In this document: piece after piece, positions 54,261 through 62,088 of the stretch
How the letters are laid out: every line of letters starts with the position of its first letter
Position numbering within the stretch: position 1 is the first letter of the stretch
Assembly: GCF_006874645.1 (NCBI RefSeq)
Contig: NZ_CP030082.1
Coordinates: forward strand, 3,162,001 to 3,226,000
Direction of reading: 5' to 3'
Length of the DNA stretch: 64,000 nucleotides
DNA from: Bdellovibrio sp. ZAP7
GTDB lineage: Bacteria; Bdellovibrionota; Bdellovibrionia; Bdellovibrionales; Bdellovibrionaceae
Position numbers and translations under genes: made by a program
The notes under the pieces: model-generated
The model's input: the letters and a program-made list of their open reading frames with translations, nothing else
Database searches by the model: none
Told to the model about the DNA's origin: nothing

Positions 54261-54530
54261 ATGAAAAAGACAACTCGTAGCAAATATAGACAAGAATTCT
54301 CTGGCGACCACGTATTCGATTACAAAGATCCAGCATCTTTGACTCGTTTTATCGGCGATGGTGGCAAAATCACTCCTTCTCGCATCTCTAAATTGTCCGT
54401 AGCTCAACAAAAACGTGTAGCTGCAGCAGTTAAAAAAGCTCGTAACTTGGCTTTGTTGCCTTCAGGCACTGACGCTTACGACACTTTCCACAGAGCTGAA
54501 GCAATCTCTCCAGTTCCTTTCGAGATCTAA
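54261..54530 (+). CDS. rpsR: 30S ribosomal protein S18 (bS18)
   Basis: An 89-residue protein with the S18 core: DYKDPASLTRFIGDGGKITPS and RISKLSVAQQKRVAAAVKKAR in shorter overlapping pieces, followed by NLALLPSG. It is longer than the E. coli protein by a C-terminal tail. No cysteine. S18 usually lies between rpsF and rplI; here it stands alone, divergent from L28. AAAGAGGG precedes the ATG, and a strong terminator follows. Confidence 0.92.
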   Translation: MKKTTRSKYRQEFSGDHVFDYKDPASLTRFIGDGGKITPSRISKLSVAQQKRVAAAVKKARNLALLPSGTDAYDTFHRAEAISPVPFEI

Positions 54531-54568
54531 TTAGATCTTAAAATTGAATAGAGCTTCCTTTTGGAAAC

Positions 54569-54597
54569 AAAAAAGCCGGCCCCAAGCCGGCTTTTTT
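54569..54597 (+). terminator. Intrinsic terminator of rpsR
   Basis: Twelve-base arms, AAAAAAGCCGGC and its complement, with a five-base loop, then ATT. It lies 38 bases after the rpsR stop. Confidence 0.92.
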
Positions 54598-54602
54598 ATT
54601 TG

Positions 54603-54660
54603 GAATTGATGAAAAAGGCTCATCCGACTGCGTTGTCGGATGAGCCGTTTTCATCAATTC
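54603..54660 (-). repeat. Long near-perfect inverted repeat (26-base arms)
   Basis: Left arm 54603-54628 and right arm 54635-54660 are complementary at 25 of 26 positions, around a six-base loop. The inner part (GGCTCATCCGAC and its complement, followed on the minus strand by TTTTT) serves as an intrinsic terminator for the membrane protein gene whose stop lies inside the outer arm. The arms are much longer than in other terminators here. Confidence 0.8.
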
Positions 54661-55054
54661 AGCTATGCGCTTTTTTATTAAGCTTGAACCATCTAATGGC
54701 GGTGATGATGACCATTACGATGTAAGATTTACTCGACCAGCTGTGTAATAACGGGCCTGGGATTCCCCAGAAGGCCAATTGATCGAAGGGCACTCCCCAA
54801 TTCATTAAGCGAATCCCCAAAATAGGGACCGCAAAGATCACCCAAAACTGCAAAACGCCGGCAAACCAGGTTTTTTCTGTGAACTGAGCGCGTTGATACT
54901 CCCACGCCATCAGCCCCAAAGGCATTGCGACGAACAATATTCCCGCAAATGTCGCTGCAATTTGCTTATCCGAGAAAATCGCAAAGATCGCGATCACGGC
55001 AACGATCACCAACACCTGAATCACTATATATTCTAAAAATCTGTTTCGTCTCAT
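54659..55054 (-). CDS. Integral membrane protein, 131 residues
   Basis: Four hydrophobic segments (about residues 8-28, 31-50, 62-85 and 105-120 in the form from the ATG) with basic ends. No family is recognised. The longest frame starts with TTG at 55090; the ATG at 55052-55054 gives a normal positive N-terminus (MRRNRF) but has a poor ribosome-binding site, so the start is uncertain. Its stop lies inside the long inverted repeat, which ends its transcript. Confidence 0.6.
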   Translation of the reverse strand: MRRNRFLEYIVIQVLVIVAVIAIFAIFSDKQIAATFAGILFVAMPLGLMAWEYQRAQFTEKTWFAGVLQFWVIFAVPILGIRLMNWGVPFDQLAFWGIPGPLLHSWSSKSYIVMVIITAIRWFKLNKKAHS

Positions 55055-55208
55055 ATCCAAGAAGTTAGTCCACCCACCAAGACAACTCAAGGCTTTGCAC
55101 CGGCGAGCTGTGTTTTAATTTGATTTGAAATACGGCCAAGCTGGCAGCTCGGTTGCAATAGTGCCTCTTCGTTAAACTAATCATTCATTTAAGCGAAGGA
55201 AATGAACC

Positions 55209-55415
55209 ATGACTCACCAACAAAATACTCTTTTGAAGCTGCAAACAGATCTTAGCAAATTTGGCTTAAATCCGACGGAATGGACTCTCGAAAAAGTCCA
55301 AAACGTCACTTACTTGATTAGAAATAAAATCGACAAGAGCTTTGCCCTTTACGGCAAGCTTGAGTTGAAAAAGGACGCTCCCACCTGGAAGAGCATTGAC
55401 CTAGTGGCTCTTTAA
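55209..55415 (+). CDS. Small hypothetical protein, 68 residues
   Basis: A soluble, slightly basic protein (MTHQQNTLLKLQTDLSKFG...) without signal peptide or cysteine. Repeated strand-like segments (KVQNVTYLIRNKIDKSFALYG) suggest a small alpha-beta fold. I do not recognise it. GAAGGA lies before the ATG. Its last four bases overlap the end of the convergent gene on the other strand. Confidence 0.6.
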   Translation: MTHQQNTLLKLQTDLSKFGLNPTEWTLEKVQNVTYLIRNKIDKSFALYGKLELKKDAPTWKSIDLVAL

Positions 55416-56077
55416 AAAACTTCGCAGCGAACTGAGAACAAGCTGCGATTCCAGATATCCACCTCAGTTAGGACCGCGGAAGCTTTACGAGGCGTGACAG
55501 TTGCGATTGTGCCCTCGGGAGTCTGCGGGACCTCCTCCCCCGGAAGCTTGGCAGAAACAGCATTACGCAACTCTGTCCAGGCTTCTTCTCCGTTAGCTCT
55601 GATGAAAGTACTTTTCAAACGGCAGAACGTCGCGATCTCGGCATCCGTCAACCAACCGAATCTCTCCATACTGCCCGGCTCTGGAGGCTTCACTCCCCAC
55701 GCCAAACGCGCCATCAATTCGATTCCATTGTTAAGGGCTACGGTCACTTCCTTGACGTCGTAAAGCTGCTTTGCGCACTTACTGGAACTCTTTGACACGG
55801 CATCGGCGATGGCCTTTAAAGTCGAAAAGTATTCATAGCAGGAACCAGCACTGTTTCCGAGCTGACATGCCTCTTTTTCGCGCAGAATGGACGGTGGAGT
55901 GGTGATTTTCTTAACTTGGGTTGCGAACAGCTTCCCTTTTAGAACGTCGTGCAAAGCTTCTTCCTCGGTATCACAAACGGTATGGGGAGGTTGAAACCCA
56001 ATAACGACTGCGATGCCAATAATGAGGGCACCCAGGACCAGGACAGGCTTTGGTAACGAGTTCAGAAACTTTTCCAT
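55412..56077 (-). CDS. Hypothetical membrane-anchored protein, 221 residues
   Basis: One N-terminal hydrophobic segment (residues 12-30, PVLVLGALIIGIAVVIGF) likely anchors a periplasmic domain of about 190 residues with seven cysteines, several of which (TVCDTEE, EACQLG, GSCYEYF, SKCAKQL) could pair. I do not recognise it. The ATG lies at 56075-56077. The gene is convergent with the 68-residue protein gene and lies about 80 bases from the tRNA on the other strand. Confidence 0.65.
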   Translation of the reverse strand: MEKFLNSLPKPVLVLGALIIGIAVVIGFQPPHTVCDTEEEALHDVLKGKLFATQVKKITTPPSILREKEACQLGNSAGSCYEYFSTLKAIADAVSKSSSKCAKQLYDVKEVTVALNNGIELMARLAWGVKPPEPGSMERFGWLTDAEIATFCRLKSTFIRANGEEAWTELRNAVSAKLPGEEVPQTPEGTIATVTPRKASAVLTEVDIWNRSLFSVRCEVF

Positions 56078-56159
56078 GGAAAAAATGATACTTATATTAC
56101 GCGTTAGAATCTAGCAGTTTGACAAGTGGGACTGTTTTTAGTTAGTTTCCTGTCTCTGT

Positions 56160-56236
<77 letters not shown>

Positions 56237-56278
56237 TTTTTCTTATCCAGCCTTTGGCTGGGAAAAATGGCTGTCTAC

Positions 56279-56344
56279 ACTTCTGCTCCGCAGAAGTACT
56301 TACTGAAGTTTTTTATAAAGCCTTTTGAGTGATCAAAAGGCTTT
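56279..56344 (+). terminator. Hairpin and intrinsic terminator behind tRNA-Pro
   Basis: A hairpin with arms ACTTCTGC and GCAGAAGT (56279-56297) is followed by a second with 12-base arms AAAGCCTTTTGA and TCAAAAGGCTTT (56317-56344) and a T run. The second is the likely terminator for the tRNA transcript; the first may be a processing structure. Confidence 0.75.
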
Positions 56345-56410
56345 TTTCGTTTTGGCGCTGGGGCCCCAAAATTTTCGCATTCGCTTAAATTTGTTTTTTT
56401 CGGAGGTATT

Positions 56411-56605
56411 ATGTCTCAGACTTTGGATCCTAAAAATGTTGCCCTGGTGGATGACACTACTGAACAGCTTACTGCTGAGGCGGAGTTGCTTGAAGAACAT
56501 TTTGAGTCTGCTGATACTCTCGAGGATTTCACGAAGATTCTGATCGACAGCATGACTTCGAAGTTACATGCGAACATTGACGATATTTTTAAGCAGATTA
56601 AATAG
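56411..56605 (+). CDS. Small acidic hypothetical protein, 64 residues
   Basis: A soluble acidic protein (MSQTLDPKNVALVDDTTEQL...) predicted to be helical, with two or three helices and no cysteine. I do not recognise a family. GGAGG six bases before the ATG is the main support. It lies between the tRNA terminator and the GbsR-like regulator, with no operon partner. Confidence 0.6.
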   Translation: MSQTLDPKNVALVDDTTEQLTAEAELLEEHFESADTLEDFTKILIDSMTSKLHANIDDIFKQIK

Positions 56606-56706
56606 CTGCCCCTTTAAGTATCCTCCTGAAGTATAAACTTTAGGCGGATACCTTCCTAACTTCCACGCGCGTCCCATCTCATTATAATAATTCATGTTAA
56701 AATCAC

Positions 56707-56728
56707 TGGTTCATGGTAGTATGAACTA
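56707..56728 (+). promoter_or_regulatory. Operator of the GbsR/MarR-like regulator (own gene)
   Basis: Arms TGGTTCAT and ATGAACTA around GGTAGT, complementary at seven of eight positions. It ends one base before the regulator's ATG and contains a TAGTAT that could be the -10 box, with a poor -35 seventeen bases before it. Transcription would then start almost at the ATG, giving a leaderless message. The same site recurs at 59327. Confidence 0.75.
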
Positions 56729-56729
56729 A

Positions 56730-57290
56730 ATGAAAAATAAAATTCTCAAAAACGCGACCGCACAAACAACTACAGCTGAGATCCATAAACTCCGGGCCCT
56801 TTCAGAGTCTGTGGGTGATTTTATCCGTTACTGGGGATTCCGAAGAATTCACGGGCAAATTTGGACTCAAGTATTTTTGTCAAAAACAAGTCTTAGCGGC
56901 GCCGAGCTCACTCAACGGCTTGGCGTATCTAAGGCTCTTGTTAGCCCTGCTCTTTCCGAGCTGGAATCATATGGTCTTATTTTAATGAGCGAGGATGGAA
57001 AAAAAACCAAGCGCTACTCCGCCGCCCCCAATGTCATCCCCGTCATTAAAGAAATTCTTAAAGAGCGAGAGGCAAAAATCATCGCCAATGCAAAAGAGCA
57101 ATTCAATGCACTCAGTAAGGTTCACCAAAAAAGAGGCGATCAAGATTCAATTCTTGAAAAAGAGCGCCTCGAAGAGCTGGGGCAAATGATCTCCCTCGCT
57201 CAATTTGCTCTCAACTTCATCATTGGCCAAAGCGACGAAGAATCTGTCGCTTGCTGGACCGAGGAAGCATTGAAAGCGCTTGTCGAATAA
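56730..57290 (+). CDS. GbsR/MarR-like transcriptional regulator
   Basis: A 186-residue winged-helix protein: FGRF-type opening VGDFIRYWGFRRIHGQIWTQVF in shorter pieces, the helix-turn-helix GAELTQRLGVSKALVSPALSEL, and a wing with GLILMSEDGKKTKRY. The layout matches GbsR-like MarR relatives, which act as repressors that sense small molecules. A palindrome with the same half-sites lies just upstream of its own start and, in perfect form, between two divergent operons 2.6 kb away, so it probably represses itself and both operons. No ribosome-binding site precedes the ATG, in line with a leaderless start. Confidence 0.85.
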   Translation: MKNKILKNATAQTTTAEIHKLRALSESVGDFIRYWGFRRIHGQIWTQVFLSKTSLSGAELTQRLGVSKALVSPALSELESYGLILMSEDGKKTKRYSAAPNVIPVIKEILKEREAKIIANAKEQFNALSKVHQKRGDQDSILEKERLEELGQMISLAQFALNFIIGQSDEESVACWTEEALKALVE

Positions 57291-57355
57291 TAACAAGTGC
57301 ACCTTGCTTGCCCTTTACGATGTCCATGATGACATCTGCCCGACGACAGACCGAC

Positions 57356-58126
57356 TTACTTTTCCTCTGGTTTTAGAAAGGCCTCAAAATCACGAATCAT
57401 TTTTGCGGCCTGAGCACCATCAAAGAAGCGGTGATCGAAGGTGACACCAAGGTGCATAATTTCCCGAATTTCGATTTTATCTTTCACCACGATGGGCTCT
57501 TTGCAGACTTGCCCAATTGAAACCAAAAGACCTGCCCGAGTCAAAGGAACCAACGGAACCAAAGCTTTCTTAATTCCCAAAGACCCCACATTAGTTACGA
57601 TCACGGAACCAAAAGGGTCCTGCGGCAACCGAGCAAAAGATAAATCCAAATTAAGGTCATGAACTAAAAAGCCGAAGACACGCAAAAAGATTTTCGTAAA
57701 AAAATGTGGCAGCTTATGAATCAGCCGTAACGCAAAACCCAAATGAGGATCTTCTCTGCGACGAATTTGCCCAGCATTCTTCGATAGTTGCTCCTCGATC
57801 TCTGTTACACTCATCCGATCAACATCCCGAAGAGTCGCGAAAGAAAGATCATGTCTTCCCTCCTCGGAAATATTCACCATGACAGAAATATTTATACTCT
57901 TGCGACGATAAAGCCTTCCGAATCGCATCACAAAATTAAGTTCTTTGTGTTTTTTCATAACCTCACTCAAACCCTTAATCACCAATGAGGTGGGAGAGGA
58001 CAAGAGTTTGAGATGCGTGACATCTATTTCCAGAAAACCATACACAGAAGGATCGCCGCCACCTCCCCAAAGAGAAAGTGCTACTTTCCTAAAAATCGAG
58101 ATGTCGTTGACCTTAATAAATTTCAT
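57356..58126 (-). CDS. Lipoyl-less 2-oxoacid-dehydrogenase-type acyltransferase domain protein
   Basis: A 256-residue protein that resembles only the catalytic domain of E2 acyltransferases or chloramphenicol acetyltransferase: VTFDHRFFDGAQAAKMI near the end holds the HxxxDG active-site motif (H232, D236, G237), and FGSVIVTNVGSLG matches the FxxTNxGxxG-type core. Lipoyl and peripheral-subunit-binding domains are absent, so it is not a normal E2. It could acylate a small molecule or lipid. Last gene of a four-gene minus-strand operon, seven bases from the membrane protein gene. Confidence 0.75.
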   Translation of the reverse strand: MKFIKVNDISIFRKVALSLWGGGGDPSVYGFLEIDVTHLKLLSSPTSLVIKGLSEVMKKHKELNFVMRFGRLYRRKSINISVMVNISEEGRHDLSFATLRDVDRMSVTEIEEQLSKNAGQIRRREDPHLGFALRLIHKLPHFFTKIFLRVFGFLVHDLNLDLSFARLPQDPFGSVIVTNVGSLGIKKALVPLVPLTRAGLLVSIGQVCKEPIVVKDKIEIREIMHLGVTFDHRFFDGAQAAKMIRDFEAFLKPEEK

Positions 58127-58133
58127 GTATTTC

Positions 58134-58580
58134 CTATAAGAATATTTTCGTCTTCAAAATCAACAACAGGAATAAAGCTGATCGTGCAGTCCAAATCACG
58201 GTTCGAAGCCAGTTGCCTCGAACTAATTTTTTAATTTCGGCCAGGTCTTGTCCCCGCGAAAGCCTAGCATGAGAAGGCACACTCCACAGAAATGTACTGA
58301 GCCAAATAATCACAACTCCCGCCAAATTAAACAGCCAGTTCAAGCTGTAGGAGTGGCACAAGATAAGAGCAGTTAAAAGCTCTAAGATCATCACGGGTCC
58401 GACAATTCCTCCCATCACAGCAGTATGCCTTGCATGAAACTTTGCGAAGTCCTTTTCAGCAATGAAAGAAAATGCCGGATAGTGAGTTAAATGTATGACC
58501 AGAATGACACCCGTCAAATAAAAGCAGCAAGCGAAATGCAAACTTACCCAATCAAAAGAATTCAATATGACCTCGATCAC
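58134..58580 (-). CDS. Membrane protein with HYP.F...DF..FH..HT motif
   Basis: A 148-residue membrane protein with four hydrophobic segments. LTHYPAFSFIAEKDFAKFHAR and HTAVMGGIVGPVMILELLTA in pieces form a pattern known to me from uncharacterised bacterial membrane proteins that co-occur with photolyase/TIGR01777-type genes; two or more histidines in the membrane could bind haem or metal. The start is a GTG that overlaps the stop of the TIGR03643 gene as GTGA, so the two are coupled. Function unknown. Confidence 0.7.
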   Translation of the reverse strand: MIEVILNSFDWVSLHFACCFYLTGVILVIHLTHYPAFSFIAEKDFAKFHARHTAVMGGIVGPVMILELLTALILCHSYSLNWLFNLAGVVIIWLSTFLWSVPSHARLSRGQDLAEIKKLVRGNWLRTVIWTARSALFLLLILKTKIFL

Positions 58581-58882
58581 TTCCAGCCCTTAGTGATTCC
58601 ATCAATGGATTGTCGTGAACACTTAAAACGAGTGACTTTGAAGCCTCTGGTTTTTTCGTTTTTAAGATGCCCCTGCTGAGATACTCTTCGTCGCCAACGA
58701 TTAAAAACATCTTCCGCCAAGACTGATCTCATGAATTGAACAAATTCATTGGGAGACAGACCGAACTGAGCTTCAATCACATCAAAAGTTGTTCGATCTT
58801 CCCAACCCATTCTTACAAGTCTGGAGCGATCGTCTTCAGAGAAACCAGAAAATTTTTCTTTGAGTGCTTTTGATATTCCCAT
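58577..58882 (-). CDS. TIGR03643/DUF2805-like protein
   Basis: A 101-residue protein with the pattern of this family: RLVRMGWEDRTTFDVIEAQFG followed by LSPNEFVQFMRSVL and a FNRWRRRV stretch (split here). The family is small, basic, and often found near photolyase, cryptochrome or TIGR01777 genes; the function is unknown. The C-terminal 30 residues are basic. It overlaps the membrane protein gene by four bases and starts 11 bases after the DCC protein gene. Confidence 0.75.
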   Translation of the reverse strand: MGISKALKEKFSGFSEDDRSRLVRMGWEDRTTFDVIEAQFGLSPNEFVQFMRSVLAEDVFNRWRRRVSQQGHLKNEKTRGFKVTRFKCSRQSIDGITKGWK

Positions 58883-58893
58883 CTCCCAAGCCT

Positions 58894-59316
58894 TTATCTT
58901 TTTTGATCAAACTGAACTTCACAGTAAGGACTGTCGGAACATTTTTTACGCGGAAGCAAAGGACGAACTTTTGCAAACAAGAAATACCCGGCCTCTAGCG
59001 TCTTTTTAACTGGTCCAAAGGAAGCTAAAGGAACAATTTTTTTCAGCATATTTAACTGAGACCAAATCATTATAAAGGCTTCAACACCTATATAGATCTG
59101 CCCGTTGGTATCCCTCACATGAAGACTCTGGTGAATTTTATGGGGATCCAGGCCTTCTGCCGTGGCATCAAATCCTGGGGAGGTGATGTCGACAAACGAG
59201 ATGTTGCTAGCCCCGTCCATCTTTTTGTAGTGCTCAATTTCCCGTGAACACAACTGACAGAGACCATCGTAATAGACCGTGATTTCAGAATGAGACATAT
59301 TTTTTGTCTTTTGCAT
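58894..59316 (-). CDS. DCC-family (DUF393) thiol-disulphide oxidoreductase-like protein
   Basis: A 140-residue protein with VYYDGLCQLCSREIEHYKK, in which D17, C20 and C23 form the DxxCxxC motif of the DUF393 family, and an HQSLHVRDTNGQIYIGVEAF segment typical of the family. Its chemistry is thought to be redox but is not established. The longest frame starts with TTG at 59328; GGAG six bases before the ATG at 59314-59316 is preferred. It is the first gene of the operon, and the perfect operator at 59327 lies just upstream, overlapping the ribosome-binding region. Confidence 0.85.
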   Translation of the reverse strand: MQKTKNMSHSEITVYYDGLCQLCSREIEHYKKMDGASNISFVDITSPGFDATAEGLDPHKIHQSLHVRDTNGQIYIGVEAFIMIWSQLNMLKKIVPLASFGPVKKTLEAGYFLFAKVRPLLPRKKCSDSPYCEVQFDQKR

Positions 59317-59326
59317 CTTGATCTCC

Positions 59327-59356
59327 AATTTGGTTCATAGTAGTATGAACCAAATT
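59327..59356. promoter_or_regulatory. Perfect palindromic operator shared by two divergent promoters
   Basis: Twelve-base arms (AATTTGGTTCAT and its complement) around AGTAGT. On the minus strand TTGACA (59360-59365) is 17 bases from TACTAT (59337-59342), driving the DCC operon. On the plus strand TTGATC (59318-59323) is 17 bases from TAGTAT (59341-59346), driving the AarF operon. Both -10 boxes lie inside the palindrome, so a bound repressor would shut both. The half-site is the same as upstream of the GbsR-like gene. Confidence 0.85.
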
Positions 59357-59398
59357 GAATGTCAATGTTTACTAGCCTTAACCTGACGGGAGCTTACA

Positions 59399-60694
59399 AT
59401 GGGATCCATCTTTAGCAGCCGTATTAAACGGACGCTTGAGCTTACCAAAATGGCAACGAAGATTGGCTTTAAGGAGCTCACTTCAGGTGACATTCAATCC
59501 AGAATAGAACAAGCCAAGATTCTTACCGAAAGCCTGGGAAATCTACGTGGAGCCGCGATGAAGGCGGGGCAGCTACTAAGCCTCGACCTTGATGACTATT
59601 TTCCACCGGAAGCAATCCAAATTCTGTCGCAACTTCAACATCAAGTGTGGGAAAGCCCCGAACTCGACTTAGCGCAAACACTCAAGGAAGAACTCACAGA
59701 GTCGGAACTTTTGGAGCTGCGTGAAATTCAGCACAAACCATTTGCAGCAGCCAGCATGGGGCAGGTTTACAAAGCGAAAGTTGCCAACAATCCGATCGTT
59801 ATTAAAGCTCAATATCCTTATTTAGAACAATCCATCGAAAACGACATTAGAACTTTGAAGAAAATAATTTCTGCTCTTTGCTTGATGACAGGCAGAAATA
59901 TGAATCTCGAGTATTTGTTTACAGAAATCGAAGAGGTGCTGCTTCAAGAAGTAAACTATCTTAATGAAGCTCAAGCACTTGCCAATTTCAATAAACTCTT
60001 TGCGTCGCATGATTGGAAGTACGCCAAAATTAATGCTCCGACACCACTGACTCATCTCAGTACTAAAAAAATTCTATGTCTCACTTACGAGTCAGGCCTG
60101 ACGCTGAAAGAATGGATTGATACGGCTCCGTCCAAGGAAAAACGCGAGCTGATCGCCAAGTCGATGCTCGAACTTTATATCATGGAATTCTTTGTATGGG
60201 GCTTTGTGCAAACCGATCCTAATCCTGGAAACTTTCTAATCCGCGAAAATCCAGAACTTGAAATTGTTGCTCTGGATTTCGGAGCCTCCAAAGAATATCC
60301 GCCTGAATTTAGAAAAAGCTATATTGAACTTCTAAAGTCGATTCAAAATTCACCGGCAGAGACAATCGTTCAAAAGGCCATTGATTTTGAACTATTAGAT
60401 CCTCGAGAAACACAAGAAGCAAAGCTCGTGTTTGTTGAACTGATGAAGCTTGGCATGAGTCCATTCTTTCAAAACCAAAAAGGTGGCAAATTTAGCTTTA
60501 AAGATGATGACTTCTTAAAAAACAACTCTCGGCTTTCGCGACAACTGATGCAAACTCTCAAATTTTCCCCACCGCCTCATAAACTAATATTTTTGCACAG
60601 AAAGCTAGGTGGAATATTTGCTGCTTTAAGAAAGCTCGAAGTTGAGCTGGACCTGCATGAGTACTGGGAACAAATCATAATGAGGCGCGTATGA
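59399..60694 (+). CDS. ABC1/AarF/UbiB-family atypical kinase
   Basis: A 431-residue protein-kinase-like family member: the KxGQ motif in MKAGQLLSLD (residues 54-63), the alanine-rich loop in FAAASMGQVYKA, the lysine in IVIKAQYP, an altered catalytic segment QTDPNPGNFL (usually HADPHPGN), and the metal-binding LDFGASKEY. Relatives affect quinone synthesis or membrane lipid distribution and bind or hydrolyse ATP. No clear C-terminal membrane segments are seen. It leads the plus-strand operon and overlaps the next gene by four bases (ATGA). GGGAG precedes its ATG. Confidence 0.88.
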   Translation: MGSIFSSRIKRTLELTKMATKIGFKELTSGDIQSRIEQAKILTESLGNLRGAAMKAGQLLSLDLDDYFPPEAIQILSQLQHQVWESPELDLAQTLKEELTESELLELREIQHKPFAAASMGQVYKAKVANNPIVIKAQYPYLEQSIENDIRTLKKIISALCLMTGRNMNLEYLFTEIEEVLLQEVNYLNEAQALANFNKLFASHDWKYAKINAPTPLTHLSTKKILCLTYESGLTLKEWIDTAPSKEKRELIAKSMLELYIMEFFVWGFVQTDPNPGNFLIRENPELEIVALDFGASKEYPPEFRKSYIELLKSIQNSPAETIVQKAIDFELLDPRETQEAKLVFVELMKLGMSPFFQNQKGGKFSFKDDDFLKNNSRLSRQLMQTLKFSPPPHKLIFLHRKLGGIFAALRKLEVELDLHEYWEQIIMRRV

Positions 60695-62043
60695 ATATCT
60701 TAATAACCGGAGCAACAGGACTTATTGGCAAAGAAGTCGGAAAAACTCTGGCCGAAAAGGGTCACAAGATATTTGCTATCAGCCGCGACGCCAACAAAGC
60801 TCGCAGCATACTGCCTTTTCCCTGTGAAGTTATCGAAGGAGACCTGGTCAAGGGGCCGCTCGAAGACATGTCACTTCAAAATATTGAAGCCGTGATAAAT
60901 CTGATGGGAGAATCCGTCATTGGATCGCGGTGGAACTCGCAGGCAAAGAAAAAAATCTACGATTCTCGTGTCGTGGGAACCCGCAACTTGATCGCGAGCC
61001 TGCCGGCAACCATAAAAGTTTTTGTTGGAGGATCGGCGATTGGTTTTTATGGAGACCGTCACGATCAAATCTGTCACGAAGATCACTCCCCTGGGCAAGA
61101 CTTTCTTTCAAAGGTAACAGCGGATTGGGAAGCTGAATCAGCAAAAGCACCGGGAAGAGTTTCAATCATCCGCACTGGCATTGTTTTATCCCCACATGGT
61201 GGAGCCATGGAGCAAATGCTTTTTCCTTTCAAAGCAGGCCTTGGGGGATTTTTAGGCAATGGCCGCCAATGGATGAGCTGGATCACGATTCAAGATATCG
61301 CCCGACTCTTTATTTTTGCATTGGAAAATGAACATGTCCAAGGACCTTTTAACGGAGTAGCCCCACATCCAGTGACTAATAAATACTTCTCAACGATATT
61401 GGCAAAAAGTTTGAACAGGCCTCTGGCACTGCCTGTTCCAAAGGTTGCTATCAAAGCACTTTACGGTGAGGCCGCAGAAACCATTACCAGTTCTGTTCGT
61501 TGCAGCTCTGATCGAGCACAGGCCTTGGGATTCCGATTTCTACACACTGACCTCCAACAAACTTTACATGAGCTTTGCGAACCCTTCCGATCTAGAGAAG
61601 AAATATTTTATTCAGAACAGTTTATTCCCGTTACTCCTGAAAAGATTTTCGAGTTTTTCAAAGACCCCCACAATCTAGAAGAAATCACACCACCCACTTT
61701 GTCGTTCCAAATTAAAAAGGTCTCGACACAGCAAATTCAACAAGGAACTTTGATCGACTATGTTTTAAAAATTCGAGGAATTCCTGCAAAATGGAAAACA
61801 GAAATAGACGAATGGCATCCACCTCATAAATTTGTGGACAATCAAATGCGAGGACCTTATCAACTTTGGCATCACACTCATGAGTTTCGGTCATTTTGTG
61901 GTGGCACCTTGATGACTGATCGAGTTCGATATAAACTACCCCTTGGGTATTTTGGATGGTTGATCGCTAACTATTTTGTTAGAAAAGAAGTCATGCAGAT
62001 TTTCAAATACCGCCGGGAATACATCGCTAAGTTTAATGTTTGA
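60691..62043 (+). CDS. TIGR01777-family NAD(P)-dependent epimerase/reductase fused to SRPBCC domain
   Basis: A 450-residue fusion. Residues 1 to about 295 are a Rossmann SDR of the TIGR01777 type, with ITGATGLIGKEVGK at the N-terminus (NAD(P) binding), VINLMGESVIGSRW and a later WMSWITIQDIARL. Residues from about 305 on form a START/SRPBCC-like lipid- or ligand-binding domain (QFIPVTPEKIFEFFKDPHN, then a PPHKFVDNQMRGPYQLWHHTH). Similar fusions occur in other bacteria; the substrate is unknown. It overlaps the AarF gene by four bases, so the pair is coupled. Confidence 0.85.
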   Translation: MNILITGATGLIGKEVGKTLAEKGHKIFAISRDANKARSILPFPCEVIEGDLVKGPLEDMSLQNIEAVINLMGESVIGSRWNSQAKKKIYDSRVVGTRNLIASLPATIKVFVGGSAIGFYGDRHDQICHEDHSPGQDFLSKVTADWEAESAKAPGRVSIIRTGIVLSPHGGAMEQMLFPFKAGLGGFLGNGRQWMSWITIQDIARLFIFALENEHVQGPFNGVAPHPVTNKYFSTILAKSLNRPLALPVPKVAIKALYGEAAETITSSVRCSSDRAQALGFRFLHTDLQQTLHELCEPFRSREEIFYSEQFIPVTPEKIFEFFKDPHNLEEITPPTLSFQIKKVSTQQIQQGTLIDYVLKIRGIPAKWKTEIDEWHPPHKFVDNQMRGPYQLWHHTHEFRSFCGGTLMTDRVRYKLPLGYFGWLIANYFVRKEVMQIFKYRREYIAKFNV

Positions 62044-62088
62044 AAATAGCTTCTTAAAAGTTTTTTCTCAAAAACTGAAGGGTATTAG

